64,000 nt of DNA from Yponomeuta sedellus (lineage: Eukaryota; Arthropoda; Insecta; Lepidoptera; Yponomeutidae): NCBI GenBank assembly GCA_934045075.1, contig OW203731.1, positions 13,339,062-13,403,061 on the forward strand, given 5' to 3'. This document shows positions 1 to 9,387 of this stretch, one piece after another (the first letter of the stretch is position 1; each line of letters begins with the position of its first letter). The notes under the pieces are model-generated. The model was not told the DNA's origin. It saw nothing but the letters and a program-made list of their open reading frames with translations, and searched no databases. The position numbers and the translations under genes were made by a program.

Positions 1-60
1 TTATGTAATGTTATTTCGTTTTTACTATTGGAAATAAAGAATATATTACATTGTATGAGT

Positions 61-96
61 GATACAGAGTGTGTGTGTGTTTGTGTATGTGTGTGG
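61..96. repeat. GT-rich simple repeat
   Basis: Imperfect (GT)n tract broken by TTT and TAT. It directly abuts a SINE-P remnant. Confidence 0.8.
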
Positions 97-290
97 GCCG
101 ATTAGGGCCATACTACCTAACGAGCGCTGAGAAACGTAAATACTTCAGATACTAGGGTATTCTCAGGAAGTGTTCTATGAAAACAAGTCACTAGTAATTC
201 TTGGATACGAACCCACGCCCGAAAATGAGGACAGCGTTCTGCCGATGCAATGCGCTAAAACCGCTTCTTAACCGGCACCTATTACTAACC
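97..290 (-). mobile_element. SINE-P remnant (tRNA-type head, minus orientation)
   Basis: Read on the minus strand it keeps the order of the SINE-P copy at 32661-32917: a degraded tRNA-like head with the B-box-like stretch GGTTCGAA decayed to GGGTTCGTATCC, then a body with a 'GTGTCTGAGG'-type segment and a 'CTCAGCGCT' segment. It is heavily mutated, so the ends are approximate. Confidence 0.5.
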
Positions 291-292
291 CT

Positions 293-950
293 AGCTCATT
301 CATTCCTTTCATTAATTCAAGATATATCAACGCCTATTATCAGATTTTAATATTATTTTAAGATGAATTAAGCGAAATATTAATCCATCTATGAACATGA
401 ACTTTTTCTAGTGATAAAACCAAACTCAAAGAGCTGATTCAGCTACAAAGAATATTACTGTAATCCGTAGTCTTGTCATAGTCTAAATCTTGAACGCGAT
501 CATTTATTATTTGTTGAGACGTAAGTTGGTTCCAGTACAATAACAATATAATGATTCCCCTTTAATTGTAGCTACAATGCTGTGTTCAGATTAAGAGACT
601 TCTGCCGCGTTTTCAATTATGTTTAAGATCATGATTTATTTATTGAACTGTGACGCACGCACATAAAGATGTTGTAAATTTGAAAAAAGTTTACTAGCTT
701 GTGCTCTATCTAAATAGATGTACAAATCATGTCGAAAATGATACATTATAATTTAAATTAAAGTAAAACGAAGCCTACACTAAAAATCTTAATACAAAAT
801 TAAATAGTTTCAAATACAAAATTGTTATTACAATTTGTCAGCAAAAATATCTTATTTGTAAAACGTCAATACATGATCTATATATTAAAGAGATTTACTC
901 TGGTCACATCAACGCTTGATTAATTTGATGAACGCTTGATATCGAGTAAG
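293..950. other. Unassigned AT-rich stretch
   Basis: No ORF, no recognised repeat and no strong hairpin seen. Confidence 0.5.
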
Positions 951-954
951 GAGT

Positions 955-1036
955 ATTTCTTAATGATTCGCTATACTCATACATAAGGTAAATTAAATAA
1001 TCGCAATTAGACCCGTTTAATATATAACTCTGCACG
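955..1036 (+). repeat. Repeat D fragment (GACCCGTTTAATATATAACT family)
   Basis: Contains CTTAATGATTCGCTATACTC, then AAATAATCGCAATTAGACCC and TTTAATATATAACT. The same blocks, in the same order, form the palindromic locus at 28427-28632 and parts of 14815-14935 and 54945-55105. Confidence 0.65.
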
Positions 1037-1138
1037 AGTAAGTATGTAATTAAAAAAAATATCAATAAATTTTCATTGTATGTTGTAAGGTTTAAATGAT
1101 TCCTTTCGAAATGTAAATATTGACTGTGCGTTATCAGT

Positions 1139-1506
1139 CGTTTTCAACCCTTGTATGTCCTCACTGCAGGGGCATGGGTCTCTTTGTGCATCGCAGGAAG
1201 GTTAGGCCATACTCCACCACGGGGGCCAAGTCCGGGTTGGCGGAGGATTGTAAGACAGTGGCGGGCATTACTGTCAGAAGTTATGAAGTCGTCCATAAGG
1301 CCTCTGAAATGGCTTAACGACTGCCATTATATGATATCCGGCACCAACGGCTTACCGTGCCTGGCAAAGCACGGAGTCGTTCGGAAAAATGCCACTAGCG
1401 GTAGTCACGGGACGGTCATCCATCCTGTACCTGGCCGCGCCTGTTGTTGCTTAACTCAAATGATTGATTCCAATCATTCGATTCGCCTAGGCCACGAGCG
1501 CTTCTT
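1139..1506 (-). mobile_element. 5S-rRNA-derived SINE, subfamily A, nearly full length
   Basis: On the minus strand the head carries the 5S internal-promoter signature (GTTAAGCAAC, then GGCGCGG and a GGATGGATGACCG-like block). It is followed by the family body (GGCAGTCGTTAAGCCATTTC, CTTCTGACAGTAA, GGACTTGGCCCCCGTGGTGG) and the 3' end reading GGACATACAAGGGTTG. A 9-bp direct repeat GTTATCAGT flanks it (1130-1138 and 1507-1515), consistent with retroposition. Apparent ORFs of 65 and 130 aa here are only frames through the SINE. Confidence 0.85.
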
Positions 1507-1515
1507 GTTATCAGT

Positions 1516-1989
1516 AAAATCTTTAAGTAAACAACAAGCCTAACCAAAACGCCCCATTCCATTGCGTCTCATAGTCCGTACACAATCCAGTAGCATTCTG
1601 TCCGACTACCGTCATTACTCGTTCTGTTAATACTGCATGCGCTCTTTTGTTATTTTGACACAGGAAGTTATTAAAGCAATTAAGTGAGGCACGGCCGCCG
1701 CCGCTATTATCATCTCCTCGAGTGACGTGTTAATGCTGGACAATGCTTGGCTAGGGATGGGATTGAACGTGACTTAGTTTAGATCTTCTCATATTATAAA
1801 GTAGCTGTGCCTTTAAAAAAAGAAAATTGCATGATTGTACATATTAAAAAAAAACACAAATACCCCAAAAAAACATTAGTGTAACTTACTTTAATTACTA
1901 TAGGCTAGAATAAGCGTGTATAGTACGGTAACATCTGTACGCAAGATGTAGTGTAGCTCAGTGAGAAAAAGTGCTATGGGAACAACAAA
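1516..1989. other. Unassigned stretch
   Basis: Mostly AT-rich. A short GC-rich patch (GGCCGCCGCCGC) lies near 1692-1705, with TGACGT shortly after. No gene or repeat recognised. Confidence 0.45.
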
Positions 1990-2039
1990 CTTTTGGCTTT
2001 ATAATATTAGTATAATGCGATATGATGTGATGATATGAT
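1990..2039 (-). mobile_element. Helitron-like end fragment
   Basis: CTTTATAATATTAGTATAAT followed by a GATGTGATGATATGA tract matches the end of the larger minus-strand copy at 10756-10973. Confidence 0.45.
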
Positions 2040-2215
2040 AGTGGGCAGTAGTTGGCACATAGCTCGAAGAACTGATGGCCGCTGGGGCAAAAAAGTTCTG
2101 ACCTGGTGACCGCAGACTGGACCTTCTCCTCGGAGGGTCCCAGATATGTTTCGGTCTCATGACTGTGTCAAAATTAGTATCAAACTCTGCCAAAGCTGTC
2201 TCGGCAATGTCGCCT

Positions 2216-2475
2216 TCTTCTTCTTCTTCAGGCTATTAGTCCACTGCTGGACATAGCCCTCCCCTAATGAGCGCCATAGCGCAAGGTTGTGCCATCATTG
2301 GGGGGTAATGCCCATAATCCCCACGCTGGGCGTGCGGGTTGGGGATCGCAGTTTGGTGGAATTGTACTGAAGGGGGCGCTGCTGCCCACCCCCCGGTTTA
2401 TATCCCTTAGTCGCCTTTTACGACACCCGCGGGAAGAATTTGGGTCGAATCCACCTTGGTCGTGGTCGCCATGTT
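2216..2475 (-). mobile_element. RTE2-type LINE 3' end / 3' UTR fragment
   Basis: On the minus strand it ends in GAAGAAGAAGAAG, preceded by the C-terminal block around GTCCAGCAGTGGACTA that also occurs at 10493, 42225 and 60540. The distal part contains TCGCCTTTTACGACACCCGC, a sequence I associate with lepidopteran LINE 3' regions (from memory). No intact ORF. Confidence 0.6.
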
Positions 2476-3054
2476 AGTGTAAAGACATTTCGGGCTCGAT
2501 AGAGAAATTGACGTTTTGCACAGAGAAGGGCATTTCTTGAGCGTGGCATGCTAAGCAAACAGGTTGGTGATTTCTTTTTCTTTTCTCATACTCGGAAAAT
2601 AGTGTTGTTTTGATCTGATTATTGGGTGGAAAATGCTGCTTCCCTTCACAGGGAGGGAACTCATACAAATTACTTCCCACCCAAGGGCGGGAATGAACTT
2701 TAAAAATAGAACAACTGTCAGTTGTGAAGAGTTTTTGTAATAAATAGGCTTTTAAAAAAATAATTTAAAAAAATGCTGCAGCCATGTGAGTTTCTAAACA
2801 GCCAGTGTGAATTTAGCGCAAACATCTTTGAGCGAAATAAGACACAACAATCACGAGGTGAGTTCTATATTTAAAATTTAAAAAGTCGACTTAAATTGGC
2901 GGGTACTAATCTGTTATAGTATCTGTGACGGAATTCAAAGGTAAATCACGGATGTAAATCCGTGGTAATAATCTTTTATGCTAAGATTTTAATATTTTTA
3001 TAATGAGTTTTTATTTTCCTCATATTCGAAATGAAAAGTAGAGTGCTTAACACT
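2476..3054. other. Unassigned stretch
   Basis: AT-rich. Small inverted motifs occur around 2626-2690 (GGTGGGAAG/CTTCCCACC-like). No coding signal. Confidence 0.4.
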
Positions 3055-3140
3055 GGTAAAAGAATCAATTCCTACTCGGACTTTAGCCGCCCTCGCCGCG
3101 CTCTGGCGTCTAAATACCTCGGAAATTGATTCTTTCTACC
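3055..3140. repeat. Short element with imperfect inverted ends
   Basis: GGTAAAAGAATCAATTCC at 3055-3072 is matched in inverse by GGAAATTGATTCTTTCTACC at 3121-3140. The interior is GC-rich (GCCGCCCTCGCCGCGCTC). It could be a mini-MITE or a stem-loop. Confidence 0.45.
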
Positions 3141-3176
3141 CTCGTTATGCAATCTACTATTACCTGTCTTAATTGA

Positions 3177-3204
3177 TTTTCAATTTCAATTTCAATTTCA
3201 ATTT
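3177..3204 (-). repeat. Hexanucleotide (TTGAAA)n tail of the LINE
   Basis: Four tandem CAATTT units on the plus strand mark the 3' terminus of the CR1-type LINE. AATAAA lies just inside it. CR1-group elements commonly end in short tandem repeats instead of poly(A). Confidence 0.8.
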
Positions 3205-3487
3205 ATTTAATGTATAACATAGTGTAGGTATGTACAGTTCTTCGGTAGATATAAGCTCACTATGCTATGCCTTTGGGCGTACAAGGTTCCAGAACATTAA
3301 TAATATTATTAATAATTTTATTAAAGCATGCATAAAGTTATTAAAATAGTATGTCCATAAACAGAGATTATTTACAATTCATTATTTGTTCATATTGTAT
3401 GTCATGAAATTAGAATGTATGTCAAGTAATTATGTATGTCAAAATAGTATAATAAGAATGAAGTCATAACAATAATTATAATAACAA

Positions 3488-6373
3488 TCATAGTCTATCG
3501 CTTAAGAAATCACAGATCTTATAATAACATTTTTCAATTAATAATTTTCGTAACTTATTTTTAAACATATTTAAATTCAGGGCTTTAATTTCTTCCGGTA
3601 TTTTATTAAAGATTTTTGGAGCCATACCTAGGAGACTATTTTGTTTTAAAGCCGTTTTACATGTAGCTGCAGTCAATCTATCCCTATTTCGCATATCCCT
3701 ATCATGTACCTGACCTGCTTTTTTAAATAGTTTTGGATTGCTTTTAACGAATGTTGCCACTTCAAAAATATAGAGCGATGGCAATGTAAGTAAATTTAAC
3801 GATCTGAAAAAGGATTTGCAGCTAACTCTGGATCCAAGCCTGCACATGGATCGAATACATCGTTTTTGAGCCTTGAAGATTGTATTTTTTTCAGAACAAT
3901 TCCCCCAAAAAATTATACCGTATCTTAAATTTGACGATACAATGCCATGGTAAGCTGAGAGAACAGCCTGAATACATACAATCTTCCTGAGTTTGAACAG
4001 AGCATAAGCTGATGTGCTAAGCCTTTTGCAAAGTTCGTTTGAGTGAGCTTTCCAGTTCAAGTTGGTATCTATAGATAATCCCAGAAATTTCGTTTCTGAC
4101 ACTGTACTAATACACTCATTATTATATTGCACATTCAGATTAATTGATCTTAGAGTTTTTTGATAAAAGTGCATTAGTTTAGTTTTTCCAATATTAACTA
4201 GAAGATGATTATTGTCAAGCCACTTTATAATTTCATGTAGTGCATCATTTACACACTTTTCATACGAGTCTTTTTCAATTTGTCTAATGATCACAGTACT
4301 GTCGTCAGCAAATAGCACCATAGGTTGGGAGACATTACGAGGAAGGTCATTTATGTATATCAAAAATAATAGTGGCCCCAAAACACTGCCCTGTGGCACT
4401 CCACAGTTAATGAAGCGGCTGCCTGACACATATGCTTTATCAGTTTTAGTTTTTCTGCAAAGTCTATTTATTTGGGTACGTTGCCGTCTATTACTTAAAT
4501 ATGATTCCAATAGTTCCAATACATTACCGCGTATACCATACGCATATAGTTTTTTCAATAAAATTGCATGGTCGACATAATCAAATGCCTTAGTTAGATC
4601 CAAGAATATAGCGCATGTTGGTGTTTGTTTATCCATACTGGTAATTATATGTTGTAAAAGGTCAAAAATAGCTTGATTAATATTTTTGCCTTTTTGGAAG
4701 CCTTTTTGTTCATTAACTAGTAAGCTGAACTTAGAAAAGAATGAATACAGCGCTTGGTAAATGATTTTTTCAAATACTTTAGAGAGTACGGATATTAGAG
4801 CTATAGGTCGATAGTATTTCATATCAGTAGTGTCTTCTCGTTTAAATAATGGCTTTACAATAACTGGTTTTAGAGCCTCAGGATAAGTACCCTTACTTAT
4901 GCAGAGATTAAATAATTGGCTTAGTTGTGGTGATATAATATCAGCTACGTATTTAACAGATTTGGTAGACACGTTATCGTAGCCCACGGCTGTTTTATTT
5001 TTTAGTGACATTATCGCCAATTTTACGTCAGATGTTGAGGTTGGGGCCATAAACATAGATTGTTTGTGAGCAGGTAAATTGAGTTTATTTTTATTTAGTT
5101 GTTTCACAGGTTTGATTTGGTCTATAAAATTATTATTAAATGTATTTGCTATTTCCATTGGGTCCGTGATACTCCTATTGTTTGCTTTAATTTCTTGTAT
5201 AGTACTTCTAGGCATCACATTCGTGTTACTATTTATAATTTGCCAAGTAGCTTTGGATTTGTTGGCAGCAGTATTGATAATATAATTGTTTTGTGCTTTC
5301 TGTGTAGTTTTCAATAACTTTCTGTACTGTTTAGAGTAATTTATAAACTTAGCCTTGGTTTCAATTGAAGGATTTTTCCTGTAATTCCAGAGCAGTTGCC
5401 TTTGCTTCTTGCTAGATTGTTTTATGTCACGTGTGAGCCACTTAGGTTTTCTTGTACTTCTAATTGTTACCATTTTTTCAGGGAAGCTTTGGTTATAAAA
5501 CAATACAAAAAGTTCATGATAACTATTAAATGCGTTATTTGGATCTAATTCATGGAAAATTTCCGGAGGCATGTTTTTCAGACTCAGTCGAAATTTTTCT
5601 AAGTTTTCCCTGCTTATGATACGTTTTGAAACTCGCCAGGAATTTATTGTGTAAGTCTGAACTGGACAGCGCAAAATTTGTCCTGTGTGGTCGGAAAGGC
5701 CAAGGTCAATAACTTCGTACGCACATTTACGATGCATATTATGGGCAAAATTGTCAATGCAAGTATTGCTTTCCAACCGGGTAGGTTCTCTTATTACCAT
5801 TTTTAGATTGTAACCAAGCAAAAAATATTCAAAATTCGAAGAAATTTTATTGTGTTTTAGAATGTCTATGTTAAAATCTCCGCAAATTACAATTTTTGTT
5901 TTTGATTTATCAGCAATCTTACCCAAAATTAATTCCAATTGTTCATAAAAAACATCTAGGCTTGAATGCGGTAACCTATAAATGCAGACTATTGTGATTT
6001 TGTGGTTTAATAGTTCAATAGCACAACACTCAATTATTCCCGTGACAGAAAGTTTTGTTATGCTCGGAAGAGGCTTGAAAGGGTGGCCCTTTCGAACCAA
6101 AATACAGGCTCCTCCTCTCTTAGTTGACTCTCTTGAATAGAAAGCTGCTCTTTGAAAATTAGGGATAGATAGAAGAGTCTCTTGACCGGCCATTATGAAA
6201 TGTTCCGTGATACAAAGGATATCAATCGGAGATTCTTTACTTTCTAATTCGTGTAAATGGACAGCTAGTAAATCTGATTTACTCAAAAGGCCTGCAATGT
6301 TTTGGTGTAGTATGTTGATTGAGTTCAAGAAAAAACCGCGTTTCTGCTCCATCATTCTTTGACACTGAATCAT
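3488..6373 (-). CDS. LINE ORF2: AP-type endonuclease plus reverse transcriptase
   Basis: 961 aa, uninterrupted. Residues about 20-230 form an exonuclease-endonuclease-phosphatase domain: TEH (56-58), KRGGACILVRKG (85-96), the core GDFNID (165-170) and the C-terminal SDH (227-229). A linker follows, then the reverse transcriptase at about 500-760: YYRPIALISVLSKVFEKI (520-537), FLDLTKAFDYVDH (590-602), GVPQGSVLGPLLF (658-670) and the catalytic FADD (688-691). The product nicks target DNA and copies the element RNA onto the 3' OH (target-primed reverse transcription) in the nucleus. The start methionine overlaps the end of ORF1 by about 95 nt in another frame, as in two-ORF LINEs. All the catalytic motifs I looked for are present, so activity is possible. 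Assignment to the CR1/Jockey supergroup is firm; the exact clade is not. Confidence 0.93.
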   Translation of the reverse strand: MIQCQRMMEQKRGFFLNSINILHQNIAGLLSKSDLLAVHLHELESKESPIDILCITEHFIMAGQETLLSIPNFQRAAFYSRESTKRGGACILVRKGHPFKPLPSITKLSVTGIIECCAIELLNHKITIVCIYRLPHSSLDVFYEQLELILGKIADKSKTKIVICGDFNIDILKHNKISSNFEYFLLGYNLKMVIREPTRLESNTCIDNFAHNMHRKCAYEVIDLGLSDHTGQILRCPVQTYTINSWRVSKRIISRENLEKFRLSLKNMPPEIFHELDPNNAFNSYHELFVLFYNQSFPEKMVTIRSTRKPKWLTRDIKQSSKKQRQLLWNYRKNPSIETKAKFINYSKQYRKLLKTTQKAQNNYIINTAANKSKATWQIINSNTNVMPRSTIQEIKANNRSITDPMEIANTFNNNFIDQIKPVKQLNKNKLNLPAHKQSMFMAPTSTSDVKLAIMSLKNKTAVGYDNVSTKSVKYVADIISPQLSQLFNLCISKGTYPEALKPVIVKPLFKREDTTDMKYYRPIALISVLSKVFEKIIYQALYSFFSKFSLLVNEQKGFQKGKNINQAIFDLLQHIITSMDKQTPTCAIFLDLTKAFDYVDHAILLKKLYAYGIRGNVLELLESYLSNRRQRTQINRLCRKTKTDKAYVSGSRFINCGVPQGSVLGPLLFLIYINDLPRNVSQPMVLFADDSTVIIRQIEKDSYEKCVNDALHEIIKWLDNNHLLVNIGKTKLMHFYQKTLRSINLNVQYNNECISTVSETKFLGLSIDTNLNWKAHSNELCKRLSTSAYALFKLRKIVCIQAVLSAYHGIVSSNLRYGIIFWGNCSEKNTIFKAQKRCIRSMCRLGSRVSCKSFFRSLNLLTLPSLYIFEVATFVKSNPKLFKKAGQVHDRDMRNRDRLTAATCKTALKQNSLLGMAPKIFNKIPEEIKALNLNMFKNKLRKLLIEKCYYKICDFLSDRL

Positions 6374-7670
6374 TTTGCCTCGAGTCTTCGTGCTGATTTA
6401 CTACTATACATTCAGCCCGCAGATTCATGAAAACACTTTTCAGTCCCAAAGTATTAATTTTACCAGATCTGTAGTTTGACATTGCGTTATAATCTAAGTA
6501 GTAATTGGAGTCAAATAGATAGGCGTAGCCATACGTTTCACAATCTAGGTACAAAAGGTTATTGAACATCTCTGCTCTACAATTAAACAAGGTGTGGTGC
6601 TCGCTATGGTGTCTGTAAGCTGGAAGACTAATTATGATATTTGTATGGTCGATGTTCATGAGTTTCATTCTCAGATATCGGACAAGTTCTGCATAGTTTT
6701 TTGTTGATTCAAAATCGGCGTCTCCAATCATTACAATACAATAGTCATCTTTTTTTAAAGGTTGTAGTTTTTCTTCAAGTCCATTGAAAATTCCACGAAT
6801 ATCAGCGTTTTGGTACCTATAGTTGCAGAAGTTGAAGTCATTTCCGAATATTTCCTCTAGGAGGTCTAGACTCTTTTTGTTATTTATTGTGCTAATCACG
6901 CAAGGATTTCTTTTTTCTTTTGCAGTTTTCAGTTTTGTAGGTTGTTCTTCTTGTATATTTTTTTCTTCCGAAGGTTGTTTAATAACATCACTGTATTTTC
7001 GACCTGGTGTGTGGTTGTTAGTTGGTTTTTCCAATTCTTTAACATCTGTGTTTGTCGCAGTTTGTAGATTTTTTAATTGTACCTTTAATTGCGATATTTC
7101 TTCGCCTGCTTTTATGAGTTGTTTCTTCAACTTTATAATTTCTTCTTTCAATGAAGAAATTACCTCTTTCATGAATCCTTCAGCCTTACAGTTGTCATTC
7201 AGCTTATTCTTTTGGGTTTTATTAGGCGTAGAAGCCGAACTCATGTCGGAAGCAGCAATCTTCGTAGGTGTATGGCAAATATCCTTGAGGAGTTTTATTT
7301 CTAGGTTTAGTTTATTTATTTCTTTTTTTAAGTCATTATTTTCTAATATAGTTGCCTCTAGTTCATTTTGAGTAGAATTCAAATTCATTGTTAGGTTCGT
7401 AATTTGTTCTTTGAGATCATTCACACCACAGCTATCTTGTTGCGTGGTGTAGTCCGCGCTTCTTGAAAGTAATTCTATAGGTGAATTATCCAAAGTATCG
7501 CCCAGTTCATGAAAACACGATTCTTCTGATAGTGTGTCCTGTGATGTCGAAGTACTTTCCATTACTTCCGATTCTGATCTTTGTTCTAGACCTGATCCAC
7601 TCGGTTCCGGTTCATTATTTACATGAGTTATTTTACCCATGCTTTGCTTGCGAATACATAGTTTGCACAT
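6279..7670 (-). CDS. LINE ORF1: PHD remnant, coiled coil and C-terminal domain
   Basis: About 463 aa from the first ATG (7670). The frame stays open to 7706, but the codon there is GTG. It opens with TWMCKLCIRK, i.e. the W-x-C-x2-C close of a PHD finger whose earlier ligands are missing. Acidic and serine-rich sequence follows, then two lysine/leucine heptad segments typical of coiled coils (around LKEQITNLTMNLN and LKEEIIKLKKQLIKAG). The C-terminal ~180 residues (from ISTINNKKSLDLLEEIFG through VMIGDADF to LRAECIVV) resemble in layout the esterase-like domain of CR1 ORF1 proteins, but no canonical GDS serine motif is visible, so hydrolase activity is doubtful. Family role: binds element RNA. 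Lysine-rich and translated upstream of ORF2. The missing start suggests 5' truncation of the element. Confidence 0.8.
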   Translation of the reverse strand: MCKLCIRKQSMGKITHVNNEPEPSGSGLEQRSESEVMESTSTSQDTLSEESCFHELGDTLDNSPIELLSRSADYTTQQDSCGVNDLKEQITNLTMNLNSTQNELEATILENNDLKKEINKLNLEIKLLKDICHTPTKIAASDMSSASTPNKTQKNKLNDNCKAEGFMKEVISSLKEEIIKLKKQLIKAGEEISQLKVQLKNLQTATNTDVKELEKPTNNHTPGRKYSDVIKQPSEEKNIQEEQPTKLKTAKEKRNPCVISTINNKKSLDLLEEIFGNDFNFCNYRYQNADIRGIFNGLEEKLQPLKKDDYCIVMIGDADFESTKNYAELVRYLRMKLMNIDHTNIIISLPAYRHHSEHHTLFNCRAEMFNNLLYLDCETYGYAYLFDSNYYLDYNAMSNYRSGKINTLGLKSVFMNLRAECIVVNQHEDSRQNDSVSKNDGAETRFFLELNQHTTPKHCRPFE

Positions 7671-7808
7671 CCAAGTTTCTTGATAAGAGGCGACTATTAC
7701 TAACACTTATATGATAATAATCTGAAATGCATGATTAATTGAATATATTTTTGAATGAACCAATAATAATAATACTAAATTTCATATAATTTAACTTTTA
7801 CTTGATTT

Positions 7809-7984
7809 CACTATTTTTATTTTTATTTTTAATGCACTAACCCGTGCTAAGGAACAAATTTAAAAACCTATTTAGAGGCTAAAAATTTCACCCATGCCGG
7901 GATTCGAACCCGCAACCTCTGGATTGTCTGGTACGGATAGCCAGAGGTTGCGGGTTCGAATCCCGGCATAAATAGGTTTTTAAA
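7809..7984 (-). mobile_element. SINE-T, snap-back copy with 13-bp TSD
   Basis: The left part is SINE-T in minus orientation from its tail (TTAATGCACTAACCCGTGCT) to the tRNA-like B box and CCTCTGG. It is joined by a few bases to a plus-oriented copy of the anticodon arm, B box (GGTTCGAATCC) and AAATAGGTTTTTAAA. The two halves form a hairpin of about 45 bp. The 13-bp repeat TTTTACTTGATTT (7796-7808 and 7985-7997) encloses the whole structure, so it integrated as one unit. Confidence 0.9.
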
Positions 7985-7997
7985 TTTTACTTGATTT

Positions 7998-8514
7998 ATT
8001 GTGTTATGACATTTGGATACATCATGTCATTTCTAATTAAATTGAATCAATTATAATGAAATCAACTGTATGAAATATAGTGAATAGATATATTTTAATG
8101 ACTATAATTGATTATCATTTATTTAGGATTATTTATTAAATGTGTTCAATGAGCTTTAAAATCACTTAATTTGTAATTTGGTTATTTTAAAGTTATTTTG
8201 TATTCCAATTGATTATAAGAAACACATTCGAAATGTAATGTTTGAACTGTCACCTTATAGTAGTAGAATAAAAGCTTTATTATTTTTATTTTATTATTTA
8301 TTTATTTAATTGATATACCAATCCAACTCAATCCAATCATATTAACTCAATCAGTGTCCACTATTGTATTGGACTTTGGCTAGCTCTAAGGTAAGCCTGT
8401 CTTTCTTGTGATAGCGAGCTTATGTCAAGCAGAAATCTCTTCCAGAGAACCCTTAATGTGGTGGTAGAAACATTTTAAACGAGGCAATAAGTGTTATGTC
8501 TTTTCCTTTTGTTA
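7998..8514. other. Unassigned AT-rich stretch
   Basis: Near 8265-8310 there is GAATAAAAGC followed by an ATTTATTTT-rich run that resembles a LINE 3' tail, too little to assign. Nothing else seen. Confidence 0.4.
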
Positions 8515-8523
8515 TTATTCGTT

Positions 8524-8765
8524 ATCAACTCTTGTATGTCCCCACTGCTGGGGCACGGTTCTCTTTCTGCATCGCAGAAAAATTAGGGCATACTCCACCA
8601 CGGAGCGAGCGCGCTACTTTTTCCGAGCGCTTCCGTGCTTCGGCATGTTAAGCCGTTAGTGCCGGCTGTCATGTAATGGCAGTCGTTAAGCCATGTCAGA
8701 GGCCTTATAACTTCTGACAGTAAGGCACGCCACTGTCTTACAATCCTCCACCAACCCGGACTTAT
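8524..8765. mobile_element. 5S-SINE mosaic: inverted 3' end joined to body
   Basis: 8524-8603 is the subfamily A 3' end in minus orientation (CTTGTATGTCCCCACTGCTG to ACTCCACCACGG). After a short GC patch, 8618-8765 is the body in plus orientation (TTCCGAGCGCTTCCGTGCTT to CAACCCGGACTT). The 5S head is absent. It stops at CGGACTT, where an unrelated tail starts. Confidence 0.75.
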
Positions 8766-8848
8766 TATTATTACTATACGACAAACCTTATTCTCTAACT
8801 ATCAAATTCTACAGCTTAGAACCTACTTGCAATGTCAAAGTCATATTA
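8766..8848 (+). repeat. Alternative tail fused to 5S-SINE
   Basis: ATTATTACTATACGACAAAC continuing to CAATGTCAAAGTCATATT and an A-run. The same segment follows the same SINE position at 34001-34085. Two loci with the identical junction suggest a chimeric SINE lineage rather than chance insertion. Confidence 0.65.
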
Positions 8849-8849
8849 A

Positions 8850-9387
8850 AAGTTAAGTTTCTCAGAAGAACCCTTTACGGGTCCCTCTGTAGTCTGTGCC
8901 ACCATGACACAACACTATTTGCCTAAAATTATATCGGTTCTTTAATTTTCAATCGCGCAATTCACTGACATGCTACCGGTCTATACCACAATATGCTATG
9001 CTCATAATTGATAGTCATACAGGCTTAACAATAGTGAAATCAGTGCTCCAGCTTTACGAAACTCTGCCTTGTGATGTGAAGGAAAGGAGTGTTAGTTGCT
9101 TGTGTGATGCGGCTCACAGGTTTAACTCGCGTGGCTCCCGTAGTTACACCAGCCTAATTTCTTAGAAGTCGTTATTATTGTTTCTCATGATTAAATTTCT
9201 TTTTGCTCACATTCCTATCTCGATAGGTGTAGCGTTTGTTTTTAGGTGCCAGTAATTTGGGTGTTAATGTCATAGGTAAATGTACTTAAAGCGCATGGAT
9301 ATCAATGTGGTTGGATTATTTCTCATAATCGCTAAGATGTATTAGGGATTCTTATTTACCTTCATTCCTGACGTTTCGGCAACGTTG
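8850..9387. other. Unassigned stretch
   Basis: No ORF. TGACGTTTCGGCAACGTTGC near 9370 resembles the repeat D GCCGAAACGTC motif. Otherwise nothing recognised. Confidence 0.4.

Larger units (their letters stand above)
3177..7734 (-). mobile_element. CR1-type non-LTR retrotransposon, nearly complete, 5' end probably cut in ORF1
   Basis: A minus-strand element of about 4.56 kb with two overlapping ORFs and a 3' end of tandem TTGAAA units (3177-3204), preceded by AATAAA (3202-3207 on the minus strand). A microsatellite-like tail rather than long poly(A), a PHD-type motif in ORF1, and an APE-type endonuclease fused to RT place it in the CR1 group by family knowledge. TTAATTGA occurs at both edges (3169-3176 and 7735-7742) and may be the target-site duplication, but it is only 8 bp and AT-rich. 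ORF2 has no stop or frameshift, so the insertion looks young. Only the last part of the PHD finger remains at the 5' edge, suggesting 5' truncation. Confidence 0.85.

Noticed and set aside
1151..1543. 130-aa plus-strand ORF
   Set aside because: Runs through the 5S-SINE; the same frame appears, broken, in other copies (e.g. 19177-19444 on the minus strand).
4212..4580. 122-aa plus-strand ORF inside the LINE
   Set aside because: It is the antisense shadow of the ORF2 reverse-transcriptase coding sequence; composition follows the opposite strand.
6823..7371. 182-aa plus-strand ORF
   Set aside because: Antisense of the ORF1 coiled coil (Lys/Glu codons read backwards give the Phe/Ser-rich protein).
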